Part shown: piece by piece, positions 16,511 through 24,721 of the stretch
How the letters are laid out: every line of letters starts with the position of its first letter
How positions within the stretch are numbered: position 1 is the stretch's first letter
Notes under the pieces: model-generated
Databases searched by the model: none
Told to the model about the DNA's origin: nothing
The model's input: only the letters and a program-made list of their open reading frames with translations
Translations under genes and position numbers: made by a program
NCBI GenBank assembly: GCA_026168605.1
Contig: JAPFDX010000041.1
Span: 1 to 49,126 of the forward strand
Source: Roseburia sp.
GTDB lineage: Bacteria > Bacillota > Clostridia > Lachnospirales > Lachnospiraceae
Direction of reading: 5' to 3'
DNA: 49,126 nucleotides

Positions 16511-17725
16511 TTACAGTTCTAACTTCTGTACAGACTGCACGATCGCATCTGCAAGCGCCTCAAACTCCGGTGCGTTTGTCTCATCTGCGGAGGAGTTGAC
16601 AGATACCTGTGCGCCGAGTACGGTGCACTCCTTTAATTCCTCCTCGATATACTCTTTCATCAGAGTACCGGACTTGATCGCCCATGTTCCGTTCTCGATG
16701 ATACCGAAGGTGCGTTTCTGGAAGTTCAGCGCCTTTAAGTGGTGCAGGAAATCATACATCACCGGATAAATTCCCAGATTGTATGTCACCGATGCGAGCA
16801 CGATGTGGCTGTACTTAAACGCCTCTGCCACCAGGTAGGACACGTGTGTGTTGGAAACATCGTACATCGCCACGTTGGTCACACCCTTATCACAGATCTT
16901 AGACGCCAGCTCCTGCGCAGCCGCCTCGGTGTTTCCGTACATGGAAGCGTACAGTACCAGCACGCCCTTCTCCTCCGGCTCATAACGGCTCCACTTGTCA
17001 TGCTTATCCAGATAGTAGCCAAGATCATTGCGCCATACCGGACCGTGCAGCGGACAGAACATCTTGATCGGAACCGTTCCGGCTTTCTTGAGCAGAAGCT
17101 GTACGAACGGACCGTACTTTCCTACGATATTGCAGAAATATCTTCTCGCATCGTCGATCCAGTCGCGGTCAAAGTTTACCTCGTCCGCAAACAGCTTTCC
17201 GTCCAGTGAACCAAAGGAACCGAACGCATCCGCCGAGAACAGCACGCCGTTGGTGGTATCAAATGTCACCATCGCCTCCGGCCAGTGCACCATCGGAGCG
17301 GCAACGAAAGTAACCGTGTGCTTTCCAAACGTCTTGGTATCGCCCTCTTTCACTTCCTCCTTGCGGTCCTCCACATGGAAACCGAACTGGTGCATGAACA
17401 TAAATGCCTTCTCATTGCTGATGACCTTACACTCCGGATAGCGCAGAAGCACTTCCTCCATAGAAGCCGCATGATCCGGCTCCATATGGTTTACAACAAG
17501 GTAGTCTAACGGTCTTCCGTTTAATACCTCTTTGACATTATTTAAAAACTCTCTGCAGCCTGCCCAGTCTACCGTATCAAACAGTACCGTCTTTTCATCC
17601 AGCAGCAGGTAAGAATTGTAGGATACACCTCTTGGGATCGGATGGATATTCTCAAACAAGTGCAAACGCTTCTCGTTCACTCCGACCCAGTATAAATCCT
17701 CTGTTACCTTTCTAACACAGCTCAT
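16511..17725 (-). CDS. fprA: Class A flavodiiron protein (O2/NO reductase)
   Basis: 404 residues. The N-terminal metallo-beta-lactamase-like domain carries the di-iron ligands His80, Glu82 and Asp84 in NHMEPDHAAS, His147 in PMVHWPE, Asp166 in FSADAFGS, and a final His in FCPLHGPVW. The C-terminal flavodoxin domain begins near 255 with LVLYASMYGNTEAAA. Such cytoplasmic proteins in anaerobes reduce O2 to water, or NO to N2O, and take electrons from rubredoxin. The gene lies 30 bases after a fusion gene that encodes its own rubredoxin domain, so that domain is the natural donor. AAGGAGG precedes ATG 17725. Confidence 0.94.
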   Translation of the reverse strand: MSCVRKVTEDLYWVGVNEKRLHLFENIHPIPRGVSYNSYLLLDEKTVLFDTVDWAGCREFLNNVKEVLNGRPLDYLVVNHMEPDHAASMEEVLLRYPECKVISNEKAFMFMHQFGFHVEDRKEEVKEGDTKTFGKHTVTFVAAPMVHWPEAMVTFDTTNGVLFSADAFGSFGSLDGKLFADEVNFDRDWIDDARRYFCNIVGKYGPFVQLLLKKAGTVPIKMFCPLHGPVWRNDLGYYLDKHDKWSRYEPEEKGVLVLYASMYGNTEAAAQELASKICDKGVTNVAMYDVSNTHVSYLVAEAFKYSHIVLASVTYNLGIYPVMYDFLHHLKALNFQKRTFGIIENGTWAIKSGTLMKEYIEEELKECTVLGAQVSVNSSADETNAPEFEALADAIVQSVQKLEL

Positions 17726-17755
17726 TTTAATTCTCCTCCTTCAAAATTGTCTCTA

Positions 17756-19678
17756 TTATTTCTCGTTCGATGACGGGATAAAGTTTGCCTTCTCCTCGCC
17801 GCAGTCCGGACAGATCCAGTCCTCGGGCAGCTCCTTGTAGCTTGTGCCCGGGCGAACATCGCCCTCCTCGTCTCCAAGCTCCGGTATGTACTCATAACCG
17901 CATCCGAGGCAGACATAACGTCCCACCGGTGCCGGCTTCGGCTCATCCACAACGGCCTTCTTCATCTTCACCATCGGCGGCGCCGGCTTCTTTGCTCCCG
18001 TATCCAAAGCCTTTGTCAGAAGCGGAAGAATCTCATTTACATCACCAACAATACCATAGTCTGCATTCTTAAAGATCGGAGCGTTTGCGTTGCTGTTGAT
18101 CGCCACGATCGTAGCCGCGTCTTTGATTCCCTTTAAGTGCTGTCCTGCACCGGAGATACCGCACGCAATATAAAGGTTTCCGGTAAACTTCTGTCCGCTC
18201 ATGCCGACATAACGGTTTAACGGAAGATACTGAAGCTGCTCCGCTACCGGTCTGGAGGAACCGATCGCTGCGCCTGCTGCCGCTGCCAGATCTGTCACAA
18301 GCTTCATGTTTTCCTTGCTTCCAATACCTCTACCGGCGCTGACCACGCGCTCTGCCTCGATGATCGGCGTGTTGATATCGATGCCGACTGTAAAATCGTG
18401 ACCGTCTGCCTTTAAAGCCTCCACAAGTGTCTGGACTCTTTCTTTTGCGCTGCCATCCTTTAAGATCATCTTCTTGCGGCTTCCCGTGATCGGTCCTTTC
18501 TTCTTGCCTTTCGCCGGAGCTGCCGTCGCCTTCGCCGCTTTTCCAAGGATGTGGGAAGCGATGACAACGTTCTGGATCTCGTTCGTTCCCTCATAGATCG
18601 TACAGATCTTCGCGTCACGGTAGAAGCGCTCAACCTCCATACCCTTTAAGTAACCGTTTCCTCCGAAAATCTGAAGCGCATCGTTGACAACCTCAAGACA
18701 GATGTCCGACGCATATTTCTTCGCCATAGCGGCTTCCATTCCGTACGGCTCATGGTGCTCCTTCAACTCCGCTGCGCTGTATACAAGAAACCTTGCCGCA
18801 CGGATCTTTGTCGCCATCTCCGCGATCTTAAACTGGATCGCCTGAAGCTGCGCGATTGGCGCGTTAAACTGCTCACGATCCTTTGCATACTCTACAGCCG
18901 CCTCATAAGCGCCCTGTGCGATTCCGAGAGCCTGTGCTGCGATTCCGATACGTCCGCCGTCAAGCGTATTCATCGCGATCTTAAAGCCCTGTCCCTCTTT
19001 GCCGAGCAGGTTCTCCTTCGGAACCTTTACATCGTTAAACAGCAACTGCGCGGTAGCGGAAGAACGGATACCAAGCTTATCATAGTGGTCGCCGATCGTA
19101 AATCCTTCCCAGCCTTTCTCCACGATAAACGCACTGATTCCCCGCGTACCGATGCCCGGCGTAGTCACCGCGAACACCACATAGGTATCTGCCTCTCCAC
19201 CGTTCGTGATAAAAATTTTCTCTCCGTTTAAGATATAGTGGTCGCCGACAAGCTCTGCCGTCGTCTCCGTTCCGCCGGCGTCAGATCCCGCGTTCGGCTC
19301 TGTCAGACCAAATGCGCCGAGCTTCTCTCCCTTTGCTAACGGCACGAGATATTTCTTCTTCTGCTCCTCTGTACCGAATGCAAAGATCGGATAAGTGCCG
19401 AGTGAAACGTGTGCCGACAAGATAACGCCTGTTCCGCCGTCCACTCTGGAAAGCTCCTCCACCGCGATCGCGTAGCTGATGATATCTTTTCCAAGTCCGC
19501 CGTACTCCTTCGGATACGGGATGCCTAACAGTCCCATCTTTCCGAATGCTTTGATCTGCTCTCTCGGAAATTCATTGTTTTTGTCGAGCATAAACGCGAT
19601 CGGTTTGATCTCCTTTTCTACCCATTCGCGAACCTTTGCTCTCAGTTCCTCGTGTTCCTTTGATGTTGCATAAAACAT
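17756..19678 (-). CDS. Acyl-CoA dehydrogenase :: ETF-alpha FAD domain :: rubredoxin triple fusion
   Basis: 640 residues in one frame. Residues 1-380 are a complete short-chain acyl-CoA dehydrogenase: GLTEPNAGSDAG (124-135), FITNGGEADTYVVFA, DREQFNAPIAQLQAIQFKIA, and IYEGTNEIQ with presumed catalytic base Glu363. After a basic linker (381-403), residues about 405-560 are the C-terminal FAD domain of ETF-alpha: VVSAGRGIGS, GSSRPVAEQ, YIACGISGAGQH, APIFKNADYGIVGD. The N-terminal ETF-alpha domain is absent and no etfB is nearby. A Pro/Lys linker leads to a rubredoxin with Cys590, Cys593, Cys623 and Cys626. This suggests intramolecular transfer from acyl-CoA to FAD, to FAD, to Fe(Cys)4, then to adjacent FprA. 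The physiological acyl-CoA is unknown. AGGAGG precedes ATG 19678. Confidence 0.93.
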   Translation of the reverse strand: MFYATSKEHEELRAKVREWVEKEIKPIAFMLDKNNEFPREQIKAFGKMGLLGIPYPKEYGGLGKDIISYAIAVEELSRVDGGTGVILSAHVSLGTYPIFAFGTEEQKKKYLVPLAKGEKLGAFGLTEPNAGSDAGGTETTAELVGDHYILNGEKIFITNGGEADTYVVFAVTTPGIGTRGISAFIVEKGWEGFTIGDHYDKLGIRSSATAQLLFNDVKVPKENLLGKEGQGFKIAMNTLDGGRIGIAAQALGIAQGAYEAAVEYAKDREQFNAPIAQLQAIQFKIAEMATKIRAARFLVYSAAELKEHHEPYGMEAAMAKKYASDICLEVVNDALQIFGGNGYLKGMEVERFYRDAKICTIYEGTNEIQNVVIASHILGKAAKATAAPAKGKKKGPITGSRKKMILKDGSAKERVQTLVEALKADGHDFTVGIDINTPIIEAERVVSAGRGIGSKENMKLVTDLAAAAGAAIGSSRPVAEQLQYLPLNRYVGMSGQKFTGNLYIACGISGAGQHLKGIKDAATIVAINSNANAPIFKNADYGIVGDVNEILPLLTKALDTGAKKPAPPMVKMKKAVVDEPKPAPVGRYVCLGCGYEYIPELGDEEGDVRPGTSYKELPEDWICPDCGEEKANFIPSSNEK

Positions 19679-19721
19679 AATTTTTGCCTCCTTCTCCTAT
19701 ACATAACGCTTTTTACGTTTG

Positions 19722-19780
19722 CATTTTTACCAAAAAAATGTTTTCCAATTTTTGTATCTATTACATTTTTACCAAAAAAA
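19722..19780. promoter_or_regulatory. Two identical 17-bp direct repeats upstream of the fusion gene
   Basis: CATTTTTACCAAAAAAA occurs at 19722-19738 and again, without a mismatch, at 19764-19780. The copies are 42 bp apart, about four helical turns, so they lie on one DNA face. They sit between the Crp/Fnr gene and the fusion-gene start (19678), and look like operator sites. Confidence 0.5.
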
Positions 19781-19781
19781 G

Positions 19782-19819
19782 AAGGAAAAGTATGTAACCA
19801 TGGTTACATACTTTTCCTT
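19782..19819. promoter_or_regulatory. 38-bp perfect palindrome: Crp-gene terminator and/or Crp/Fnr-type operator
   Basis: The two 19-base halves are exact reverse complements meeting at CCATGG. The core TGTAACCATGGTTACA has the symmetry of Crp/Fnr-family sites (TGT-N10-ACA). On the minus strand it overlaps the crp stop codon and is followed by TCTTTTTTT, so it can also act as a terminator. Confidence 0.6.
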
Positions 19820-20486
19820 AATTGTAAAAATCATCCAGAAAATCTTTATTTAAGATCCGGATTTCTTTCTTGTCGACCGCAATGACCTCCTCCTCCTGGA
19901 GTTTCATCAGCGTTCTCGACAGAGACGGGCGGGCGACTCCCAGATAATTTGCAAGTGCCTCACGGTTCATCGTGAGCTTTACAACACCCTCCCCATCTGC
20001 CTCCTCCAGAAGCCAGATGGCAATCCTTCCTTTTAGAGAAGTCGGACTTAAAATGTGCATTTTCTGCATCGTCGTCCACTCCTTCTGCGCGAGGATATTT
20101 AACATATTCTGAACAAGCTGCCTGTGATGGTCGCACGCCTCATTGCAGAAGCAGGAAAAGAACTCCATCGGAATCTCTAACACCTCCGCCCGCGCAGAGA
20201 CCTCCGCGCCGTACCAGTAGGACTTCTCCCCGTTAAAAAAATACTGCTCCCCGAAGACGTCGCCCTCCTCGACCTCAAAAAAAATATTTTTGCGCCCCGA
20301 GATCAGATTCCGGACAAGCGCCACCTTGCCCGCCATCAGCACATATAAGTAATACGGCGTATCCCCCTGCAAAAAGAGCACGTCGCCCCGGCGGTACGTC
20401 TTCATCCGCGCCCTGGAGCACACAAGCATCCTCTGCAAATCTCCACTTTCGATCCCATGAAATAATGCGTTTTTCTCTATCTCCAT
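19818..20486 (-). CDS. Crp/Fnr-family transcriptional regulator with four cysteines
   Basis: 222 residues. A cyclic-nucleotide-type beta-barrel (about 10-105; GDVLFLQGDTPYYLYVLMAG, EEGDVFGEQYFF) leads to a long dimer helix and a winged helix-turn-helix (about 150-215; LTMNREALANYLGVARPSLSRTL). There are only four cysteines, Cys23, Cys112, Cys114 and Cys118, the last three in the SCFCNEACDHH stretch after the barrel. FNR also uses four cysteines for an Fe-S cluster, although placed differently, so redox or NO sensing is possible. It lies directly upstream of the fusion gene in the same direction and probably controls it. Ligand and start codon context are uncertain. Confidence 0.88.
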   Translation of the reverse strand: MEIEKNALFHGIESGDLQRMLVCSRARMKTYRRGDVLFLQGDTPYYLYVLMAGKVALVRNLISGRKNIFFEVEEGDVFGEQYFFNGEKSYWYGAEVSARAEVLEIPMEFFSCFCNEACDHHRQLVQNMLNILAQKEWTTMQKMHILSPTSLKGRIAIWLLEEADGEGVVKLTMNREALANYLGVARPSLSRTLMKLQEEEVIAVDKKEIRILNKDFLDDFYN

Positions 20487-20504
20487 TCTATCACCGTCCC
20501 GGAT

Positions 20505-21152
20505 TTAACACGGTCTGCAACAACAGCAGTTACAAAACATATTCAGACACAGCATACTAAGACACCAGTTCCCGGCACTCGCGTACGGTCTGTCATAGCT
20601 GCTGCCCATACTGCTGTACCATGTGCCCCCGTACTCCAGATGCTGCAAAAACTGGCGGTACTCCATGCTGCTCGGCTCCATCTCGACCGCGCGCTTCGCG
20701 TGCTCCATCGCACGGATATTGTTTCCCGCGCCCTGATTTGCCACCGCACTGTAATAGTACCACCTCGCACCGCGCTCGCCAAACGGAACGCTGTTTAACA
20801 CATTGAGCGCCTCCGCAAAATGGCGGTTTGCAATATAATTCCATGCCGCGCGCATCTGCGTGGACTCTCCCTCCCGCTGGCGGTAAGCACTCCCGCCGGA
20901 ATAGCCATATCCGCCGTAACCGTCGCTTCCATAGCTGCCAAAGCCGCCGTAGCTGCTGCCCTGCTGCTTTTCCTTCATGATCTGGTCATACGCCTGCTGC
21001 ACCTCTTTGAACTTCTCCTCCGCCTGCGCCTTATTCGGGTTGTTGATATTCGCGTCGGGGTGGTATCTCCTGCTCAGACTGCGGTATGCCTTTTTTATCT
21101 CTTCATCCGAGGCGCTCCGGGATACCCCAAGCACCTGATATGGATCTGTCAT
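20505..21152 (-). CDS. J-domain protein with Gly/Tyr-rich linker, TPR-like region and Cys-rich tail
   Basis: 215 residues. Residues 1-65 form a J domain ([28 protein letters not shown] with the HPD motif), so it should stimulate a DnaK-type ATPase. Residues about 67-95 are Gly/Tyr/Ser-rich. A helical-repeat region (about 100-170; [32 protein letters not shown]) follows, and the protein ends [14 protein letters not shown] with eight cysteines in the last 19 residues. It is not canonical DnaJ, as it lacks the CxxCxGxG zinc modules. It is the third gene of an operon with DUF5685 and zinc-ribbon genes (14-base gap). GAGG lies about 10 bases before ATG 21152. Confidence 0.85.
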   Translation of the reverse strand: MTDPYQVLGVSRSASDEEIKKAYRSLSRRYHPDANINNPNKAQAEEKFKEVQQAYDQIMKEKQQGSSYGGFGSYGSDGYGGYGYSGGSAYRQREGESTQMRAAWNYIANRHFAEALNVLNSVPFGERGARWYYYSAVANQGAGNNIRAMEHAKRAVEMEPSSMEYRQFLQHLEYGGTWYSSMGSSYDRPYASAGNWCLSMLCLNMFCNCCCCRPC

Positions 21153-21166
21153 AAACTATAACCTCA

Positions 21167-22030
21167 CTATTTGCGTGCCTTCTTTTTTGCCTTTTCTTCT
21201 GCCTTTTTCTTCTTCAACTGGAGAAACTCGTACTTGGACCAGACGCCGGAATAGAGCACGTTGCGCAGAATATCCGCGTGCAGCAAAATCGGAAGCCGCT
21301 CAAAGGACTTCGCGCACTCCGACATCATGCTCGTCAAAAGCAGCCGGATAAATGTATCCATGTCCTCGTCCCGCTCCTTCATCTGCGAGATCAGCGGATT
21401 GTAGGAACCCTTCTGCAGATCGGCGTCATAATCCTCATAGGCGTCCATCAGATAGATAAATTTGCCCATGTAAAAACCGAGCGTCCGCAGTTCGCGCGCC
21501 CACTCATCCTCCCGCCAGCAGAACACCTCGCCCAGCATCTCGCCGGAAAGTCCCGCCACGGCGTCCAGATTCTTCTCACCGCGCCGCTCGACCTCCTCCG
21601 TCCGCTTCATATACTCCTCAACCGCCGCCACCTGCCTCGGATATTTCTGCATGATACGGGCGTAATCCTTGTCGAGGATCTTTGCAAACGCCTTTTTCGA
21701 GTACGCCTTATCATCCTTCCAGTCGTCGATGAGATTGTGGTATGCAAGGATCAGATTCATGTCTGCGGCATAATTGGTCGCCTCGTTGATCCACACCGTC
21801 TTGCGCTTCGTGGGGTGCAACGCGCAGGTGATCTCCGAGGCTTCATTTGTCAGTTCATAAAGTCCCGTAAGAAGCACCACCAGAAACGTCATATCGTAAT
21901 TGAGGAGCATCTGTCCCTTCGCCCCGCAGCTCGTCTTTAACTGGCGGCAAAGTCCGCAGTAATACGCCTGATACGCCTTCCGGTCTTCCTCTGTCATGAT
22001 TTTCTGGTTGATATTGATATAACCAAACAT
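21167..22030 (-). CDS. DUF5685-family protein
   Basis: 287 residues, soluble and largely helical. It starts MFGYININQKIMTEEDRKAY and has the early cysteine pair AYYCGLCRQLK, followed by NYDMTFLVVLLTGLYE, CALHPTKRKTVW, and the acidic DLILAYHNLIDDWKDDK. I recognise this pattern from clostridial proteins labelled DUF5685; the many Asp-rich motifs recall the helical fold of isoprenoid or phosphatase-like enzymes, but no activity is established. AGGAG lies 7 bases before ATG 22030. It is the middle gene of a three-gene operon, with gaps of 10 and 14 bases. Confidence 0.75.
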   Translation of the reverse strand: MFGYININQKIMTEEDRKAYQAYYCGLCRQLKTSCGAKGQMLLNYDMTFLVVLLTGLYELTNEASEITCALHPTKRKTVWINEATNYAADMNLILAYHNLIDDWKDDKAYSKKAFAKILDKDYARIMQKYPRQVAAVEEYMKRTEEVERRGEKNLDAVAGLSGEMLGEVFCWREDEWARELRTLGFYMGKFIYLMDAYEDYDADLQKGSYNPLISQMKERDEDMDTFIRLLLTSMMSECAKSFERLPILLHADILRNVLYSGVWSKYEFLQLKKKKAEEKAKKKARK

Positions 22031-22040
22031 CTCATGTCTC

Positions 22041-22451
22041 CTAGCTCTTCTTTATAAACTCTTTCTTACATCTCGGGCAGGTGATGCAGATCTTCCCTCT
22101 GCCCCTCGGCACACGCACCTTCTGTCTGCAGTCCGGGCATTTGAAAAAACGGTATTCCCCGCGCTGTGCAAACTGCCTCTTCCACGCGTCCCACTTCGTC
22201 ACCATCCGGTAGCGGAACGTCCGGTATCTCTGGTTCTCGTCATAGCGCTTCTGTATATTCTTCGAAAACATACGGAACCACGTATAAATGATAAGACCCA
22301 GACCTCCCCACGACAATACTATATTAAGCGCCGGAACCCACATGAAAAGCATCGACGCCACGATGCACACGAGGGCGGCGATATTGAGCGCCTTTCCAAA
22401 CTCATCCGCTCCATATCTTCCAGCCATAAATCTCTGTATCTTTTCCCGCAT
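22041..22451 (-). CDS. Two-helix membrane protein with C-terminal zinc ribbon
   Basis: 136 residues. Two hydrophobic helices (about 22-60; IAALVCIVASMLFMWVPALN and GGLGLIIYTWF) are followed by a basic cytosolic segment (about 62-100) and a zinc ribbon with CPDC and CPRC pairs separated by a basic VRVPRGRGKICIT loop. The pattern is widespread in Lachnospiraceae as a hypothetical protein. It is the first gene of the operon with DUF5685 and the J-protein. The association suggests membrane-linked protein quality control, but this is inference. Confidence 0.75.
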   Translation of the reverse strand: MREKIQRFMAGRYGADEFGKALNIAALVCIVASMLFMWVPALNIVLSWGGLGLIIYTWFRMFSKNIQKRYDENQRYRTFRYRMVTKWDAWKRQFAQRGEYRFFKCPDCRQKVRVPRGRGKICITCPRCKKEFIKKS

Positions 22452-22560
22452 ACGATCCCATTCCTTTCCTTAATCCTCCCATTATGGTAATCGCACGAAA
22501 ATCCTGTGTCAACCTATCTATTGTCTTTTAAGAAACATTTTATACTTTGGTTAGAAACAT

Positions 22561-22599
22561 ACAAAAGACCCTGACCATCTGTTCGCTGATCAGGGTCTT
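22561..22599 (-). terminator. Terminator of the RNase P RNA gene
   Basis: On the minus strand AAGACCCTGA (22599-22590) pairs with TCAGGGTCTT (22574-22565) around a 15-base loop and is followed by TTGT. It lies directly after the RNA 3' end. Confidence 0.8.
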
Positions 22600-22602
22600 A
22601 AT

Positions 22603-22967
22603 GGCAGGCAGGGCGATAAGCCGGGTTATGTCACCCTGCAAAGCAGGGGAATGATCATCTGTCTAGGATGACTGTCGCCAGCCACCTCAAGCGACCTACC
22701 TAAAGCTGGCGGGCCACGTAAACGCTTTTGTTCGGTCTTGCTTCGGATGGGGTTTACATATGCCCTCCCTGTTACCGGAGAGGCGGTAGTCTCTTACACT
22801 GCCCTTCCACCCTTACCACCGCAGCGGACTGCGGGGCGGTATATTTCTGTTGCACTATCCTTGGAGTTGCCTCCACCGGATGTTATCCGGCATCCTGCCC
22901 TGTGAAGCCCGGACTTTCCTCACCCCGTCTGGGACGGGCCGCGATCATTTGCCCTACCTGCCCACGT
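22603..22967 (-). ncRNA. rnpB: Bacterial RNase P RNA
   Basis: The minus strand reads the conserved RNase P RNA core: GAGGAAAGTCCGGGCTTCAC near the 5' end (about 22900-22921), GCAACAGAAA, GGGTTTACGT-type late segments, and a 3' part ATAACCCGGCTTATCGCCC that closes P1 and P4. It is the catalytic RNA that matures tRNA 5' ends. Ends are estimated from the promoter and the terminator and may be off by several bases. It lies 40 bases downstream of the nucleoside-kinase gene. Confidence 0.93.
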
Positions 22968-22973
22968 CTACCT

Positions 22974-23002
22974 ACTATACACGAAAACCGGCATTTCGGC
23001 AA
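22974..23002 (-). promoter_or_regulatory. Promoter of rnpB
   Basis: TTGCCG (23002-22997) and TATAGT (22979-22974) on the minus strand are 17 bases apart. The expected start, about 7 bases further on, coincides with the RNase P RNA 5' end. Confidence 0.65.
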
Positions 23003-23007
23003 GTCTT

Positions 23008-24693
23008 TTACACCGGAAAACACGAACCGCCGATAAACTCACGGATAATGGAATTCTGGCTGATGCCCTCCGTCGGCATCGGCAGAAAGTAATCCAGAAA
23101 CTTAAGCAGCCGCTTCGCTTCGATGTATTCCGGACACTCCTTGTCGATCGCAAACAAAAGTGGCTCCGCATACAGCTTTAGCACGGCGAGCTCATAGATC
23201 AGCGCCGAGTTAAACATCTCGTCCGCACTCTCCTGAAACGGGAAAATATATTTCTCCTCGCCGCGGCGCACGGAATCCCACATCGCGATCGTCTCCTTCG
23301 CCGAAGTGCCCCTTGTCCGCGCATCGCGCACGATACGGCGGATCAGTCTGCCGTCCGTCGTCGGCAGATAATTGTGCTCGTCGACATTTAACTGCGTGAG
23401 CGCGCTGATGTAGATCTTATATTTGCTCTCCACCGGGAGCGAGTAAGAGAGTCTGTCGTTTAAGCCGTGGATACCCTCGATGACGAGCACGTCCTCCGCC
23501 CCAAGCTGCATGAATTTGTCCTTGTACTCCCGCTTTCCGGTCTTGAAATTAAAGATTGGAAGATTCACACGCTTTCCGGCGAGCAGCTCGTTCATGTCGT
23601 GGTTGAAAAGTTCAATGTCGAGCGCCTCCAGGCATTCCAGATCCAACTCCCCGTTCTCATCGCGCGGGGATTTGTCCCTGTCTACATAATAATCGTCCAG
23701 CGGGAACGGATGCGGTTTTAAGCCCCTTGCCGCAAGCTGGATCGAAAGTCGGTGGGAAAACGTCGTCTTTCCCGAGGAGGACGGTCCTGCGATCATGATA
23801 AACTTCCTGCCGCCCTCGCCGGCGATGCGGTCTGCCAGCCTGCCAATGCGCTCCTCAAACAGCGCCTCCTGCGTCAGGACGATCTCCTGCATCCTGCCTG
23901 CGGCGATCACATCGTTTAACGCCCCAACCGTGTCGATCTCCAACATCCTGCCCCACTCTCTGGACGTCTTTAACGCGTAAAACAGCTTGCCGGACGGGAC
24001 AAACGGCGCGACCTTTCTCGCATTCTCATTCGGGAACAAAAGCACAAATCCATCCTCATACACGGTGAGATCATAATAGCGCAGATATCCGGTCGACGGC
24101 ACCATAAAGCCGTAGAAATAGTCCTTATAGTGGTCGAGCACATAAATGTTGACGCGGGAACTGCGGCGGTAGCGGAACAGTTTTTCCTTGTCCGTCATGC
24201 CAAGCTCATGAAACAGGGCGATCGCATCGTCCGTGTTCATGCTGCGCTTCTCGATCGCAAGGTCCGCTGCGACGAGACGGTCCATCTCCCGCTTCAGATC
24301 AGCCAGCTTCGCCTCATCCACCGGGACATATTCCCTGACGCCGTCCACGTTCTTCCAGAGCTCGCAGTAATACCCCTGACCGATGGAATATTTGACGCGC
24401 ACGCCGATGTGCGCATCTCCCCAGAGATGAAACACTGCCTTCTGCATCAAAAGCGTCACGCTGCGGCGGTAGGTCTTTTTGCCGGTCTTGTCCGCGGTTG
24501 TGACAAATTCCAGCGTTCCGTCCCGTTTCACCTGCTTGCCAAGCTCGCGCAGACGGTTGTTGTACACCACCAGCACGATATCATCGTCATACTGCTGCTG
24601 ATATTCCTGCGCGATCGAAAGAAAGCTCGTACCGTATGGGTACTGTTTCTCCTCGCCCCCGATGACCAGTGTCACCATTTGATTCTCTCCCAT
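23008..24693 (-). CDS. TGS/tRNA-SAD-like nucleoside (uridine-type) kinase
   Basis: 561 residues. The N-terminus (1-60) resembles a TGS-type ubiquitin-like fold and the next section resembles the threonyl-tRNA synthetase editing region (HLWGDAHIGVRVKYSIGQGYYCEL). The C-terminal half is a uridine-kinase/phosphoribulokinase P-loop domain with GPSSSGKT at 303-310, LDDYYVDRD and VIEGIHGLND. Such proteins are widespread in Firmicutes and are annotated nucleoside kinases; the role of the synthetase-like part is unknown. ATG 24693 has GGGAGGT 7 bases upstream. The frame stays open further upstream into trmK but without conserved sequence. Confidence 0.88.
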   Translation of the reverse strand: MGENQMVTLVIGGEEKQYPYGTSFLSIAQEYQQQYDDDIVLVVYNNRLRELGKQVKRDGTLEFVTTADKTGKKTYRRSVTLLMQKAVFHLWGDAHIGVRVKYSIGQGYYCELWKNVDGVREYVPVDEAKLADLKREMDRLVAADLAIEKRSMNTDDAIALFHELGMTDKEKLFRYRRSSRVNIYVLDHYKDYFYGFMVPSTGYLRYYDLTVYEDGFVLLFPNENARKVAPFVPSGKLFYALKTSREWGRMLEIDTVGALNDVIAAGRMQEIVLTQEALFEERIGRLADRIAGEGGRKFIMIAGPSSSGKTTFSHRLSIQLAARGLKPHPFPLDDYYVDRDKSPRDENGELDLECLEALDIELFNHDMNELLAGKRVNLPIFNFKTGKREYKDKFMQLGAEDVLVIEGIHGLNDRLSYSLPVESKYKIYISALTQLNVDEHNYLPTTDGRLIRRIVRDARTRGTSAKETIAMWDSVRRGEEKYIFPFQESADEMFNSALIYELAVLKLYAEPLLFAIDKECPEYIEAKRLLKFLDYFLPMPTEGISQNSIIREFIGGSCFPV

Positions 24694-24721
24694 AAAATAC
24701 CTCCCATTCCAAAGCGTTTTC

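Noticed and set aside
22728-23036. Frames across the RNase P RNA
   Set aside because: They lie in the conserved RNA structure and have no coding features.
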